Positions 35,583 through 44,299 of a stretch of DNA of 64,000 nt are shown here, in pieces. Origin of the DNA: a bacterium. Its GTDB lineage: Bacteria; Hinthialibacterota; Hinthialibacteria; OLB16. The number at the start of each line of letters is the position of its first letter. Positions within the stretch are counted from its first letter, which is position 1. The position numbers and the translations under genes were made by a program. The notes under the pieces are model-generated. The model did no database searches and was not told where the DNA came from. It saw only the letters and a program-made list of their open reading frames with translations. The stretch is taken from contig JAJVIK010000013.1 of assembly GCA_022072055.1 (NCBI GenBank), positions 124,001 to 188,000 of the forward strand, written 5' to 3'.

Positions 35583-36887
35583 TCAAGCCAACGGATCGAG
35601 GATCTCGAACCCATCCTCGGCGAAACGCGCGGTCACCGGCGCGCCCTTCCCTTCCCGGGCGTACCCCAGGTTGAGCTCCGCCACCATCGCCGCCGATTCG
35701 AGAATCATGGTGATCCAGCGCTGCTCGGAGGCCGAGGGATAAGTTCCCGCGAGCTCCTCAAGCGGCTCTCCAAGCACACGGCGGCGAATGATGGCGAGGA
35801 AGCAAGCCGCCAGCGAGGCCTTCCCGTATCCGAAAAGCTCCGCGCCCCCATCCGGCCCCAGGACCACTCCGCCGAAAGCCGGGTTGCGCGTGCGCGAGCC
35901 CTCCCCGGTGATCGCTTCCCGAAAACCCCGGTCCTGCTGATCCACCATCCCGCGCCCCAGGCAGCCGATGACCTCGATCTCCTGGTTCACCGCCCCCTCG
36001 AACTCCATCGGGTTGATCCAGGCATTGTTGAAATCCCCGCGCATGCCGTTGTCGTAGGTGATGTTCACGTTCATGGAATCCCAAGTGTGGATCGGGCCTG
36101 TCTTCTTGAGGGTGGAGGGGTCCTTGCCTCGGTGCGCCGCGATCAGCGGGCCGAACCGGTCCCAGTTTTCAAGGAGGTTCTTTTCGCCAGTGGCGTAAAG
36201 CGCCACCGGGCGAACCTTCAGATAGTGCTCAACCACATCCAGCCAATGGCAGCCGACATAGGTGAACGGATTGGATTTCTCGGCCCAGGCGAAAACCTCG
36301 GTGGAAACCGCGAGCGGCTCCTCCAGCACACAGCGCACTCGGTTCAAGGGACCGTACTTCGGAATCGAGTGCGTCATCAGGTGGCGCACAAACGGGTCAT
36401 AGCGCTTGTGCATGTCCACTCCGACTAAGCGTTCCGCTTCGATGGCCTTGGCGATGATCTTGTCCGCCTCGGGAAGCGACAGACACAGCGGCTTCTCGGT
36501 GATGACATCCGCGCCGGCCTCGAGGGCGGCCAGAATCGCCGGGGTGTGAAGGTCATCGGGGGTGGCGACAATCAGGAGGTCTGGGGTTTCCTTCTCCAGG
36601 ATCTCTTCCCACACGGCTCGACCGTAGTAAGCGTTCGGTCCCCCGTTTCCGAGGACCTCCGCCGAGCGGCGGCGGATTTGCTCGGCGGTTCCCGAGGCCT
36701 GATTCCGTGTCCCGATGGCGCAAAACTCGATGGGAACCGCAGCCACCTGGGGGCCGAAATGGCTCATCCCGATGCTCGAAAGCGCGCCCGCAATCCCGCC
36801 CCGACAGAAATCCATGAGGGCCGGTCCGATGATCTCATCGAAAAACATTCCCCCGCCCACCACGGCAACCCGAACAGCTTCCGACAT
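35583..36887 (-). CDS. Gfo/Idh/MocA family oxidoreductase
   Basis: This 434-residue NAD(P)-dependent oxidoreductase has an N-terminal Rossmann fold: VRVAVVGGGMFFDEIIGPA (dinucleotide-binding glycines), LLIVATPDDLHTPAILAAL and the family-diagnostic EKPLC near residue 135 (ITEKPLCLSLPEAD). The catalytic His region is in WLDVVEHYLKV. These enzymes oxidise or epimerise sugars and cyclitols such as inositol. ATG 36887 is the start; the frame is open upstream to 37463 without homology. It is upstream of the GH28 gene with 174 bases between. The nearby inositol oxygenase locus makes a role in inositol or uronate handling plausible but unproven. Confidence 0.9.
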   Translation of the reverse strand: MSEAVRVAVVGGGMFFDEIIGPALMDFCRGGIAGALSSIGMSHFGPQVAAVPIEFCAIGTRNQASGTAEQIRRRSAEVLGNGGPNAYYGRAVWEEILEKETPDLLIVATPDDLHTPAILAALEAGADVITEKPLCLSLPEADKIIAKAIEAERLVGVDMHKRYDPFVRHLMTHSIPKYGPLNRVRCVLEEPLAVSTEVFAWAEKSNPFTYVGCHWLDVVEHYLKVRPVALYATGEKNLLENWDRFGPLIAAHRGKDPSTLKKTGPIHTWDSMNVNITYDNGMRGDFNNAWINPMEFEGAVNQEIEVIGCLGRGMVDQQDRGFREAITGEGSRTRNPAFGGVVLGPDGGAELFGYGKASLAACFLAIIRRRVLGEPLEELAGTYPSASEQRWITMILESAAMVAELNLGYAREGKGAPVTARFAEDGFEILDPLA

Positions 36888-36989
36888 GCCATCCTCCAAC
36901 CCAGGAATGGACGGAAGGTTACCCCCCGGCCTAGCGGATGGGAAACCCCTTCGGTACCATACTTGTGGAGCGGGGCCCCTCTTCTTCCC

Positions 36990-37550
36990 ATGCCGAAAAA
37001 AGCCATTGGTCGCTCGCGACGCCCCAACCTTGCCTTCTCCCTGGGACTGATCTTTGTCTCCGCCGCGGGAGTTCTTTTTGCGTTGACTTTCCTCCCGTGG
37101 TTTGAATACCTCCGACCCAGTCCCAACGAGAATCCCTATGATCTGGTGGCGCTGGAGAAGCTCCCCGAGGGGGATCGGGAGAAGCGGGTCGAAGAGTGGG
37201 CTGCGGAGTTTGAGGCGCTCACGGAGGAGGAGAAGGCGGAACGCGCCGACATGTACATCGAATCCGTGGTTGACTTTCTGGACAAGAAGCTCGACCTGGG
37301 GCGTGGTCAACGTGTGGAAACCGAGGGGCTGATCAAGAGCGGCGCCCTGGTGGCCACCCAGAGCGGGCTGCGCGAAGAAGATTTTCCAGACCGGGACAAG
37401 GCCTTCCAGAGGCTGCGCGAACAGATGCGCGGCGAACTCGAGAAGATCCTCTCTCCGGAGCAAAGGACCAAGCTTCAGGGGATTGTGGAGGAGCGAGAAC
37501 GGATCCTGCGCGCGCGCCGTGAGCGCTTCGAGGCGCGGAGGCGGGGATGA
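36990..37550 (+). CDS. Membrane-anchored protein with Spy/CpxP-like C-terminal helices
   Basis: The 186-residue protein has one N-terminal transmembrane helix (about 17-36, LGLIFVSAAGVLFALTFLPW) and then charged helices. The end LEKILSPEQRTKLQGIVEER resembles the 'LTxxQ' repeat of periplasmic chaperone-like Spy/CpxP proteins. It overlaps the following pseudopilin by four bases (ATGA), so it is translationally coupled and perhaps assists pilin handling. It is not a known secretion component. Function not assigned. Confidence 0.6.
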   Translation: MPKKAIGRSRRPNLAFSLGLIFVSAAGVLFALTFLPWFEYLRPSPNENPYDLVALEKLPEGDREKRVEEWAAEFEALTEEEKAERADMYIESVVDFLDKKLDLGRGQRVETEGLIKSGALVATQSGLREEDFPDRDKAFQRLREQMRGELEKILSPEQRTKLQGIVEERERILRARRERFEARRRG

Positions 37551-38071
37551 GGCGCGGCTTTACCCTGGTGGAGACGCTCGTGGTGATCGGGATCATTCTG
37601 ATCCTGACCGCGATCGCGGTTCCGCGCTTTCTTGATGCGCTCCTTCGGGCCAAGATCGCGCGCGCGCAATCCGACCTGGTGGTCCTCGGTCATGCGCTGG
37701 AAGCCTACCGAACCGATTACCCCGAATACCCCAAGAGCATCTTCGCGGATCTCGGCTCCATCAGCATCGAGCTGGGAATCTTCGCGACCCTCCCCAAGCT
37801 CACCTCACCGATCTCGTACCTTCAGGACCTGCCGCGCGATCCCTTCACCTCGGTGAACTACCAGTATTTCTCCACGATCATCAATGACCGATTGGACCTT
37901 CCGTTCCAGCGGATCTATGGCCAATGGGTGCTCCTATCGGTCGGACCGGACCAGGACTTGAATCTGAACGCAATCACCGGCCGACTGATCCACTACAGTC
38001 CCACCAACGGCTCCCTCAGCAAAGGAGACATTGTCCGGAGCCAGAGAGAATCCCGCCATGAACGTGGTTGA
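37547..38071 (+). CDS. Type II secretion/pilin-type pseudopilin
   Basis: This 174-residue protein begins MRRGFTLVETLVVIGIILI, a six-residue-or-less leader cut after G with mature Glu5. Its globular part has the GspG-type layout: a long helix with ALEAYRTDYPEYPKS and a loop DPFTSVNYQYF near a Pro-Arg-Asp-Pro, then VGPDQDLNLNAITG, which recalls the GspG calcium loop. It is a second GspG candidate for the operon at 49-64 kb, which lacks one. It is coupled to the upstream membrane protein by an ATGA overlap and runs 14 bases into the next gene. Confidence 0.83.
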   Translation: MRRGFTLVETLVVIGIILILTAIAVPRFLDALLRAKIARAQSDLVVLGHALEAYRTDYPEYPKSIFADLGSISIELGIFATLPKLTSPISYLQDLPRDPFTSVNYQYFSTIINDRLDLPFQRIYGQWVLLSVGPDQDLNLNAITGRLIHYSPTNGSLSKGDIVRSQRESRHERG

Positions 38072-38972
38072 AACACGCGGTCTGACCAAGTGCTTTGGAA
38101 AGAAGGTCGCGGTCAAGAACCTCTCCATGACCGTGACCGAAGGGGAGATTTACGGATTCCTCGGAGAGAACGGAGCGGGCAAGAGCACCACGTTCCGGAT
38201 GCTGCTCGGATTCATCTGGCCTGACCAAGGAGAGGCTTTTCTGCGGGGCGTGGAGGTCAGTCCCGGCTCCGGGAAAGCGCTCATGGGGGTGGGGGCGATG
38301 ATGGAGGCGCCCTATTTTTACGGCCATCTCAGCGCCGAGGAGAATCTGCGCCTCTTCGCCGAGCTTTCCGGCCCGGTCACCAAGGCGCGCATCGATGAAG
38401 CCATCTCGCTGCTCGGACTTGAAGAGCAGCGGGGACAGAAGGCCGGGACCCTGTCGCACGGTCAGCGGCAGCGCCTGGGGATCGCGCAGGCGCTCCTTCC
38501 CGACAACAGACTGCTGCTTCTGGACGAACCCCAGAACGGATTGGACCCGCTGTGGGTGAAAAAGCTCCGCGAGCTCCTGCGCGACCTCGCCGCCAAAGGG
38601 GTCACCATCCTCATCAGCAGCCACAGACTGCATGAGATTGAGCAGGTCTGCGACCGGGTTGGGATCATCCACAAGGGGGACCTCCTCTATGAAGGGCCGG
38701 TGGCACCCCTGCTTGCGCTCGCCGAGTATGTGGAGGTGCGCTGCGACCGCCCCACGGAAGCGGCCGCTCACCTGATGGCGCAAGGCTTCGAGGTGAAGCC
38801 CTCGACCAACGGCTCCCTTTCGGCCCGCGCGCCCGAGGGGCGCGATGCGGCCCGCCTTAACCGATTCCTTCTCGAGGCTGGATTCGAGGTCTCCGAGATG
38901 GTTCGGAAGAGGGTCACCCTGGAGGAGATCTTCCTCGAACTCACCTATGGCCGTGAGGAGACCCCACGGTGA
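38058..38972 (+). CDS. ABC transporter ATP-binding protein
   Basis: The 304-residue ATPase has Walker A GENGAGKSTT, Q-loop, signature LSHGQRQRLGIAQALL (variant of LSGGQ), Walker B LLLLDEPQNGLDP and switch SSHRLHEIE, plus a C-terminal extension typical of ABC-2 exporters such as the bacitracin or Nos/CcmA types. ATG 38058 starts at the conserved N-terminus; an earlier in-frame TTG at 38031 has a better Shine-Dalgarno but adds only nonspecific residues. The GTGA overlap with the permease fixes it as one transporter. Confidence 0.93.
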   Translation: MNVVETRGLTKCFGKKVAVKNLSMTVTEGEIYGFLGENGAGKSTTFRMLLGFIWPDQGEAFLRGVEVSPGSGKALMGVGAMMEAPYFYGHLSAEENLRLFAELSGPVTKARIDEAISLLGLEEQRGQKAGTLSHGQRQRLGIAQALLPDNRLLLLDEPQNGLDPLWVKKLRELLRDLAAKGVTILISSHRLHEIEQVCDRVGIIHKGDLLYEGPVAPLLALAEYVEVRCDRPTEAAAHLMAQGFEVKPSTNGSLSARAPEGRDAARLNRFLLEAGFEVSEMVRKRVTLEEIFLELTYGREETPR

Positions 38973-39832
38973 GAATACTGCGCATGGAGTTCTATAAGGT
39001 CCTCCACCAGCGGCGGATGATCCTGGTGGTTGCCGCCCTCGGACTCTTTTCGTTTGTTCTTCAGCTCGGGTTCCGCTTTCAGGGAAGAAATCCGCTGGTG
39101 TTCGTGGCGCGACGCGCGAACCTCGATCCGGATCTGATCTTGAACGCGATCAACTCGACCCGGTTGATTATGAATTCCTGCTACTATCTGTTCCTGCCGC
39201 TGCTCACCGCGATGATCTTCGCCGGGATGATCGCGGGCGAACGCGCCTCCGGGACGCTCTGGGGAGTACTGTCAAGGCCGGTTTCCCGTCAAGGTCTGCT
39301 CGCGGCCAAGTTCGCGGTTTCGACCTTCACCCTGTGCCTGGTGGTCCTCTTCTTTGTCGGGTTCACTCTCGCGGTGGGGGTGACCCTTTTCGGAGTCCAT
39401 GATTTCATGACCGCCTCGGTGGTCTTTGAACTCTTGGACACGGACAACCGGGCGGTGCTCCCCTTCTCCGAGGGGGTGTTCCGCCTGTTCCTATGCGCGA
39501 TGTTGCTGACCTATCTCCTTCTTCCCATGGGCGCGCTCTCGTTCTACTGCAGCGTGCTTTTTCGGAACACCCACTCGGCCATGGCCGCGGCGTTGCTCCT
39601 GTTCTTCATGAGCTACATCCTCCAGGGGCTTGGATCGATTGACTGGCTGCCGGTGTTCGGGACCATACGCCCATTCCTCTTCACGACCGCGATGGAATCC
39701 TGGATGTATGTGTTCCAACCCGAAATCGGCTGGGGGGACATCTGGCCGCGCGCCGTTCTGCACGCGGTCTATATCGGCGCGCTGTTCTCGGCCGCGATGG
39801 TTCACTTCCAACAGATCGATCTTTGCGAATAA
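38969..39832 (+). CDS. ABC-2 type transporter permease
   Basis: This 287-residue inner-membrane protein has about six transmembrane segments (around 18-38, 70-95, 120-145, 170-190, 205-230, 262-282) and the motif GERASGTLWGVLSRPVSRQG that links the permease to its ATPase in ABC-2 systems (E-R-x-x-G-T). GTG start overlapping the ATPase stop by four bases. Cargo is unknown. Confidence 0.88.
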   Translation: MRILRMEFYKVLHQRRMILVVAALGLFSFVLQLGFRFQGRNPLVFVARRANLDPDLILNAINSTRLIMNSCYYLFLPLLTAMIFAGMIAGERASGTLWGVLSRPVSRQGLLAAKFAVSTFTLCLVVLFFVGFTLAVGVTLFGVHDFMTASVVFELLDTDNRAVLPFSEGVFRLFLCAMLLTYLLLPMGALSFYCSVLFRNTHSAMAAALLLFFMSYILQGLGSIDWLPVFGTIRPFLFTTAMESWMYVFQPEIGWGDIWPRAVLHAVYIGALFSAAMVHFQQIDLCE

Positions 39833-39851
39833 TGTCACGAAGGAACATTGA

Positions 39852-41267
39852 ATGAATCGCGAAGCCGGCCCTTCCTCTTTTGAACTCGCCCGAAACCGGC
39901 GCCGAGGGAAGATCCTCGCCGTAGTCGGGACCCTCTTGTTTGGGGTGGGTGTCTGGGGGTTGTGGATGGACCTCGAATGGATCGCCCAACCCTTTTACGC
40001 CTACGCGTGGTGGGGCTACATCCTGGTCCTGGATGGTTTCGTGGCCCTCCGGCGCGGCCACTCGCTATTCACCGCGCGCCGTAAACACCTCATTCCGGTG
40101 TTGATCGGGTCGGTCACGTTCTGGTACTTCTTTGAGCTGCTCAACCTGAGGTTCAAGAACTGGTACTACGTCGGAGTCTACGAAAGCCCCGTGATCGGAT
40201 ATCCGTTTTCCCTGGTCTGTTTTTCCACGGTCCTGATCGGGATGTTCGAGACCTTCGAGGCGGTGACCGCGCTGGGACTGTTTCGGAGATGGCGCGGCGA
40301 GCCGGGAAGACTGCCGGGGTGGGCCAGTTACGCGGTCCAGGCGGTGGGCGCGTTGATGGTCACCCTCTCGCTTGTGTTTCCGACTTATCTCGCGCCGCTG
40401 GTGTGGGGGAGCCTATCGTTCCTATTGGACCCCTGGAATTACCGTCGCGGCGCCCGCTCGATCCTGCGCGACTTCGAGGCGCGTGATTTTGGCCTGGTGG
40501 CTCGCCTGCTCCTCGCGGGACTAATTTGCGGCGGGTTTTGGGAAAGCATGAACTTCCTCGCCCCGCAGAAGTGGATATACACCGTGCGGGGACTGGAGGA
40601 TTTCAAGCTTTTCGAGATGCCGCTGCTGGGGTTCCTCGGTTTTCCCGCGCTCGCGTTGGATGGGATGGCGTTTTACTCGCTGATCGCCTACTGGTTTCTG
40701 AACAACGAGACCTGGGAGCATCCCGCGGATCTTCGTTATGGACTCCGATCCCACTCCGCCTTTTCCCCGCGGGCCTTTTACCGAATCATCCCGATCCAAC
40801 TCGCGTTCGGAATCCTTGTGCTTGTGGGGGTCCGCCAGGTCAACATGGCCTCGATCCGACTCGACCTGTGGGACCTTCCCTCCATGACCCCCGCGCTCGC
40901 CACTCTGCTTGAGGCCGAGGGGATCCGAAGGCCGATCCGCCTGGTGCGTGAGACGAAGGACCCGGAAAGGCGCCGGATGCTCCTTTCGAGGAGTGGGCTT
41001 GAGCCGGAGGAATTCCAGCGCCTTTTGGAGGAGGCGGAGTTGTACGCGTTCAAGGGGATCGGCGCGGCGCATGGCGCCTTGCTTCGGGAGGTTGGGGTGA
41101 CCCGGGTCTCCGAGCTCGCGGACTGGAGCGCGGAGGACCTTCACTCGGCCCTAGTTCGGATCGCCGACCAAGAAGGGGCGCGTCTGCCTCGGCTCGACAT
41201 GGTGCGGGTGTGGGTGCTCGCGGCCAGGGATCGAGGTTTTGTGATGAGGACGGCGCGGGGGGAGTGA
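39852..41267 (+). CDS. Multi-pass membrane protein with DUF4332/helix-hairpin-helix-like tail
   Basis: The 471-residue protein has about eight hydrophobic segments between residues 20 and 330 with many aromatic residues (WYFFELLNLRFKNWYYVG), no match to a transporter class. The last 120 residues form a soluble domain with LYAFKGIGAAHGALLREVG and a later repeat of the same fold (ELADWSAEDLHSALVRIA), typical of DUF4332-type helix-hairpin-helix domains (known from other bacteria next to diverse partners). It starts 19 bases after the ABC-2 permease stop, so it is likely part of the same operon. Function unknown; the joining of the two parts is unusual. Confidence 0.62.
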   Translation: MNREAGPSSFELARNRRRGKILAVVGTLLFGVGVWGLWMDLEWIAQPFYAYAWWGYILVLDGFVALRRGHSLFTARRKHLIPVLIGSVTFWYFFELLNLRFKNWYYVGVYESPVIGYPFSLVCFSTVLIGMFETFEAVTALGLFRRWRGEPGRLPGWASYAVQAVGALMVTLSLVFPTYLAPLVWGSLSFLLDPWNYRRGARSILRDFEARDFGLVARLLLAGLICGGFWESMNFLAPQKWIYTVRGLEDFKLFEMPLLGFLGFPALALDGMAFYSLIAYWFLNNETWEHPADLRYGLRSHSAFSPRAFYRIIPIQLAFGILVLVGVRQVNMASIRLDLWDLPSMTPALATLLEAEGIRRPIRLVRETKDPERRRMLLSRSGLEPEEFQRLLEEAELYAFKGIGAAHGALLREVGVTRVSELADWSAEDLHSALVRIADQEGARLPRLDMVRVWVLAARDRGFVMRTARGE

Positions 41268-41338
41268 CGTGAAAATGGATCCGATGCGCGCGATTGATGA
41301 GGTCCGCGGCATGCCGGAAACACATGGACCGGCGATTC

Positions 41339-42319
41339 TTACCTCTTGAAGGAGAGGGAAAAAGTTGCCCGGAAAGAAGGCGACCAGGCATACCGTTTTC
41401 TGAACTGCATCCGCCCACAACCGCAGCGACCAGCGGTCGCACTCATTCCCGGACAGGGGGGATAGGGGAACATCCGACTTCGTTGTCGGCGCGAATCGCC
41501 CCTATCAGCCTTGCCCTTTTCTTCAGCTGCCTTAAGCGCCCCCACCATCTCGCCATCCCCGTTGTCTTTCGCGATCGACATCGCGGTTCGACCGTGCGCG
41601 GTGGCGAAGGATGGATTCGCGCCGCGGTCGAGCAGCAGCCGGGCCAGCTCCACATGGTTGTGGTCCGCCGCGATCATCAGCGCGGTGAGCCCGTTCACCG
41701 AACGGGCGTTCGGATCGGCCCCCTTGTCCAGCAGGAGACGGACAATCTCCACATGCCCTTCAAGGACGGCGTGCATAAGCGGCGGCCAGCCGAAAGAGTT
41801 CTTCATCTCCAGGTCTGCCCCATGCGCCACAAGCGCCTCGATCATTTCCGGCTGCGCGAGCTGGGATGCGGAGATGAGCGGGGTCCAACCGGCCCGCGTT
41901 CGCGCGTTCGGGTCCGCGCCTCTCGCAAGGAGCTCGCGCGCGATGTCCGCGCGACGCTCCTCGATGGCGAAGATCAGCGCGGTCCAACCGGTGTCATCCG
42001 CCGCATTGACATTCGCTCCGCGCTCCAAGAGCAATCGCACCAGTTCGAGGTGTCCGCCCAAGGCAGCCGCCATGAGCGCGGTGAGTCCATCCTCGGCGGT
42101 GGCGTCCGTTGGCGCCCCGGCGTCCAAAAGGGAGCGTACAAGCGTCGCGTTTCCGATCTCGGCGGCTCCAATCAGCGCCTCGGCGGAAATCTCCACCCCC
42201 GGGCTCGTTGAGGCGATGGCGTGAGACGCTTGCCCCCATCCGCGAGGGCAATGGAGGATCAACACGGCCAAGAGCGCGATCCGAAGCCCCGGCGCACCTC
42301 CGGTGGCCCTTCTCACCAC
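41339..42319 (-). CDS. Exported ankyrin-repeat protein
   Basis: The 326-residue protein has a signal peptide (about 1-30), then six to seven ankyrin repeats of 33 residues (pattern G-x-TALM-AA-x-G-H-x-E-LVRLLL-x-GA-D-x-N-A). Ankyrin stacks bind proteins. The last 50 residues are cysteine- and arginine-rich, not repeat-like, and their DNA contains a perfect hairpin (GCGACC/GGTCGC at 41426-41440), so the reading frame may run past an ancestral stop. The GTG start overlaps the inositol oxygenase stop by seven bases. No toxin or phospholipase partner is nearby. Confidence 0.75.
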   Translation of the reverse strand: MVRRATGGAPGLRIALLAVLILHCPRGWGQASHAIASTSPGVEISAEALIGAAEIGNATLVRSLLDAGAPTDATAEDGLTALMAAALGGHLELVRLLLERGANVNAADDTGWTALIFAIEERRADIARELLARGADPNARTRAGWTPLISASQLAQPEMIEALVAHGADLEMKNSFGWPPLMHAVLEGHVEIVRLLLDKGADPNARSVNGLTALMIAADHNHVELARLLLDRGANPSFATAHGRTAMSIAKDNGDGEMVGALKAAEEKGKADRGDSRRQRSRMFPYPPCPGMSATAGRCGCGRMQFRKRYAWSPSFRATFSLSFKR

Positions 42320-43182
42320 TGAAGCTTCCCCGGGGCGAACTCTTCGATCAAATCTTCATAGTAGGGTCGAAGCGCCGCGACGCTCGGCGGCTCCTCCCCT
42401 TTTGAGTAGAGGTCATAAGGGTTGAACTTCCGGACCCACTCGAACATCTCCCGGTCGTGGTCGTCCATCAGGTGCTCATATTCCCTTTCGCGATGGGCGG
42501 GGTAGAAGGAGTGGTAGCGCAGCATGTACAGCGCTTCATCAGGGAGACGGTCCTTCATGACACGGTAGATGTATTCATCATGCCCCCAGGACATGTGCAC
42601 ATTCCGTAATCCGCAGCCCTCGCTATACACCCCGCAAGGACTGCTGAGCGCGGGATCGGAACTGTCCGGGTTCTCCGAGAAGAACTCCGGAAACACGATC
42701 TTCTCCGAAAAACGGCATCCCACGGGGAATGTATCCCCCACCACGGCCCATTGCGGCTCGCCGAAAAGACAGAGCACCTTGCCCAGGTCATGGACCAGCC
42801 CTGCGAAGATGAACCAACGCGGATGGCCATCCCGTCGGATCGCCTCCGAGGTTTGCAGCAGATGCTCAATCTGTGAAAGCGAGGTGTCCGGATCGCTGTC
42901 ATCGACAAGCGTGTTCAGAAACTCCATCGCCTCCCAAACCGTCATTTCGGTCTTCCGGAGCGGAAGGTACTCCCGCTCCTTGGCGAGGACGAAATCATAG
43001 GTCTGAAACCTGTGATTCAAACGGTAGAATTCCCGGACTGTCGAACTTGCCTCTTCATAGTTCCGGAATTCCTCCTTTGTCTTGGAGGGTTTTCCGCCGG
43101 AGGGTTCCGGATAGCGGAGGTGAAGCGATTCCTCCCAGTCGTCCAGGCGCTCCATCGGCTGATTCACATTTCCGTCGATCAT
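42313..43182 (-). CDS. Inositol oxygenase (MIOX family)
   Basis: The 289-residue non-haem di-iron enzyme converts myo-inositol plus oxygen to D-glucuronate. Diagnostic segments: [55 protein letters not shown] (metal-binding HD), [33 protein letters not shown] and [10 protein letters not shown] at the substrate site. Length equals eukaryotic MIOX (about 285). It starts at ATG 43182, with a GTG six bases further upstream directly after the stop of the IolE-like gene, so they are coupled. MIOX is widespread in eukaryotes and rarer in bacteria, which makes lateral acquisition possible, but base composition is normal here. Confidence 0.93.
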   Translation of the reverse strand: MIDGNVNQPMERLDDWEESLHLRYPEPSGGKPSKTKEEFRNYEEASSTVREFYRLNHRFQTYDFVLAKEREYLPLRKTEMTVWEAMEFLNTLVDDSDPDTSLSQIEHLLQTSEAIRRDGHPRWFIFAGLVHDLGKVLCLFGEPQWAVVGDTFPVGCRFSEKIVFPEFFSENPDSSDPALSSPCGVYSEGCGLRNVHMSWGHDEYIYRVMKDRLPDEALYMLRYHSFYPAHREREYEHLMDDHDREMFEWVRKFNPYDLYSKGEEPPSVAALRPYYEDLIEEFAPGKLQW

Positions 43183-43188
43183 GTTCAC

Positions 43189-44091
43189 TCACACCCCCAT
43201 TTTGAGTAGGAATTCACGATTCCGCTTGGCGCACTGAGCCGGAGAGTCCATCCCCGGCAAGATCTTCTGCTCCACAACCACCCAGCCGGAATAGTCCAGG
43301 CCCTCCAGTTCCATCAGGAAGTCCTGGAGGTCTAGCCCGCCTTGCCCCAACGCGGGGAAAAGACCGCTTTCAACCGCCTGGAAGTAATCCAGCTCCTCTG
43401 TCCTGGCCCGCTCAGCCACCTCCCGGCTCATGTCCCGCAGATGGATATGCCGCAATCGGTCGCCATGTTTGTACAATGCAGTCAAGGGGTCCCCGCCGGC
43501 ATAGGCGAAGTGCCCGGTGTCCAGGCACAGTCCGATCAGATCCGGTTCGGTCCAATCGAGGAACCGCTCAACCTCCTCCGGGGTCTCAATAAGAGTGGCG
43601 CAATGAGGGTGCAGCAAGGTTCTCAGCCCACACTGGTCCCGAGCCGCGCGGGCAAGCGTCTGGGCCGCCTGGATCAAGGCATGCCATTCCGAGTCGCTGG
43701 GTGCATCCGTGGCCTCAATTCGACCGGCGTGAGCGGTCCGCCTGGGATCCGCGCCAATGGCATCCGACAGGATCAGCCATGCCGAAGGGTTTACCGCGGA
43801 CACAAGCGTCGCCACCTCCAGGACACGATCCAGGTGGGAACGGTCGGCGTTAACCTCGATGAGCGGCGCCTGAACGAAACCAGCCACCAGCGCAAGGCCA
43901 TGGGATTGGAGTAGGTCCGACAGTTCGACGGGGTCTTGGGGAAGAAACCCAAATTCCCCGAGCTCCGTCCCGGCGTAACCGGCGTCCACAATCTCTTCCA
44001 CCATTTGGAGTGGACCCACCCAATCCGCCGCCTGGGATGCCGTGGACACGCCCCATGAACAGGGCGCGGTCGCTACCTGGATTGAGGCCAT
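43189..44091 (-). CDS. Sugar phosphate isomerase/epimerase, IolE (inosose dehydratase)-like
   Basis: A 300-residue TIM barrel of the AP-endonuclease-2 fold. The start VATAPCSWGVSTASQAADWV, GYAGTELGEFGFLP, TLLHPHCATLIETPEEVERF and IGLCLDTGHFAYAGGDP (metal-binding Glu/Asp/His) are the pattern of inosose dehydratase IolE and close relatives that act on cyclitols or keto sugars. Its stop is immediately followed by the inositol oxygenase start, so a role in inositol degradation is well supported by context. The metal-binding residues appear intact. Alternative: a hydroxypyruvate- or xylose-type isomerase. Confidence 0.85.
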   Translation of the reverse strand: MASIQVATAPCSWGVSTASQAADWVGPLQMVEEIVDAGYAGTELGEFGFLPQDPVELSDLLQSHGLALVAGFVQAPLIEVNADRSHLDRVLEVATLVSAVNPSAWLILSDAIGADPRRTAHAGRIEATDAPSDSEWHALIQAAQTLARAARDQCGLRTLLHPHCATLIETPEEVERFLDWTEPDLIGLCLDTGHFAYAGGDPLTALYKHGDRLRHIHLRDMSREVAERARTEELDYFQAVESGLFPALGQGGLDLQDFLMELEGLDYSGWVVVEQKILPGMDSPAQCAKRNREFLLKMGV

Positions 44092-44125
44092 GGTTGCATC
44101 TCCGAGGAAGTGGTAGCCCTAATTG

Positions 44126-44154
44126 ACCGTATCGCCAGGTCCGATTCCTGTCAA
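44126..44154 (-). promoter_or_regulatory. Sigma70-type promoter for the IolE-like/inositol oxygenase operon
   Basis: On the minus strand, perfect TTGACA (44149-44154) and TACGGT (44126-44131, TA...T core) are spaced by 17 bases. The predicted leader to ATG 44091 is about 28 bases. Confidence 0.45.
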
Positions 44155-44299
44155 TCGTAACTTTTGTCAAATAATCGCCACACACTCGGTCAGGGACCCT
44201 TTTCAGAACGGCCATGCCGCCCGCATGTGTCTCTCGTCAAGCCGTCATCCCAGCTCTATCGTCATTTCCATCACTCTCATGGGAAGCGAGAATGCAAAC

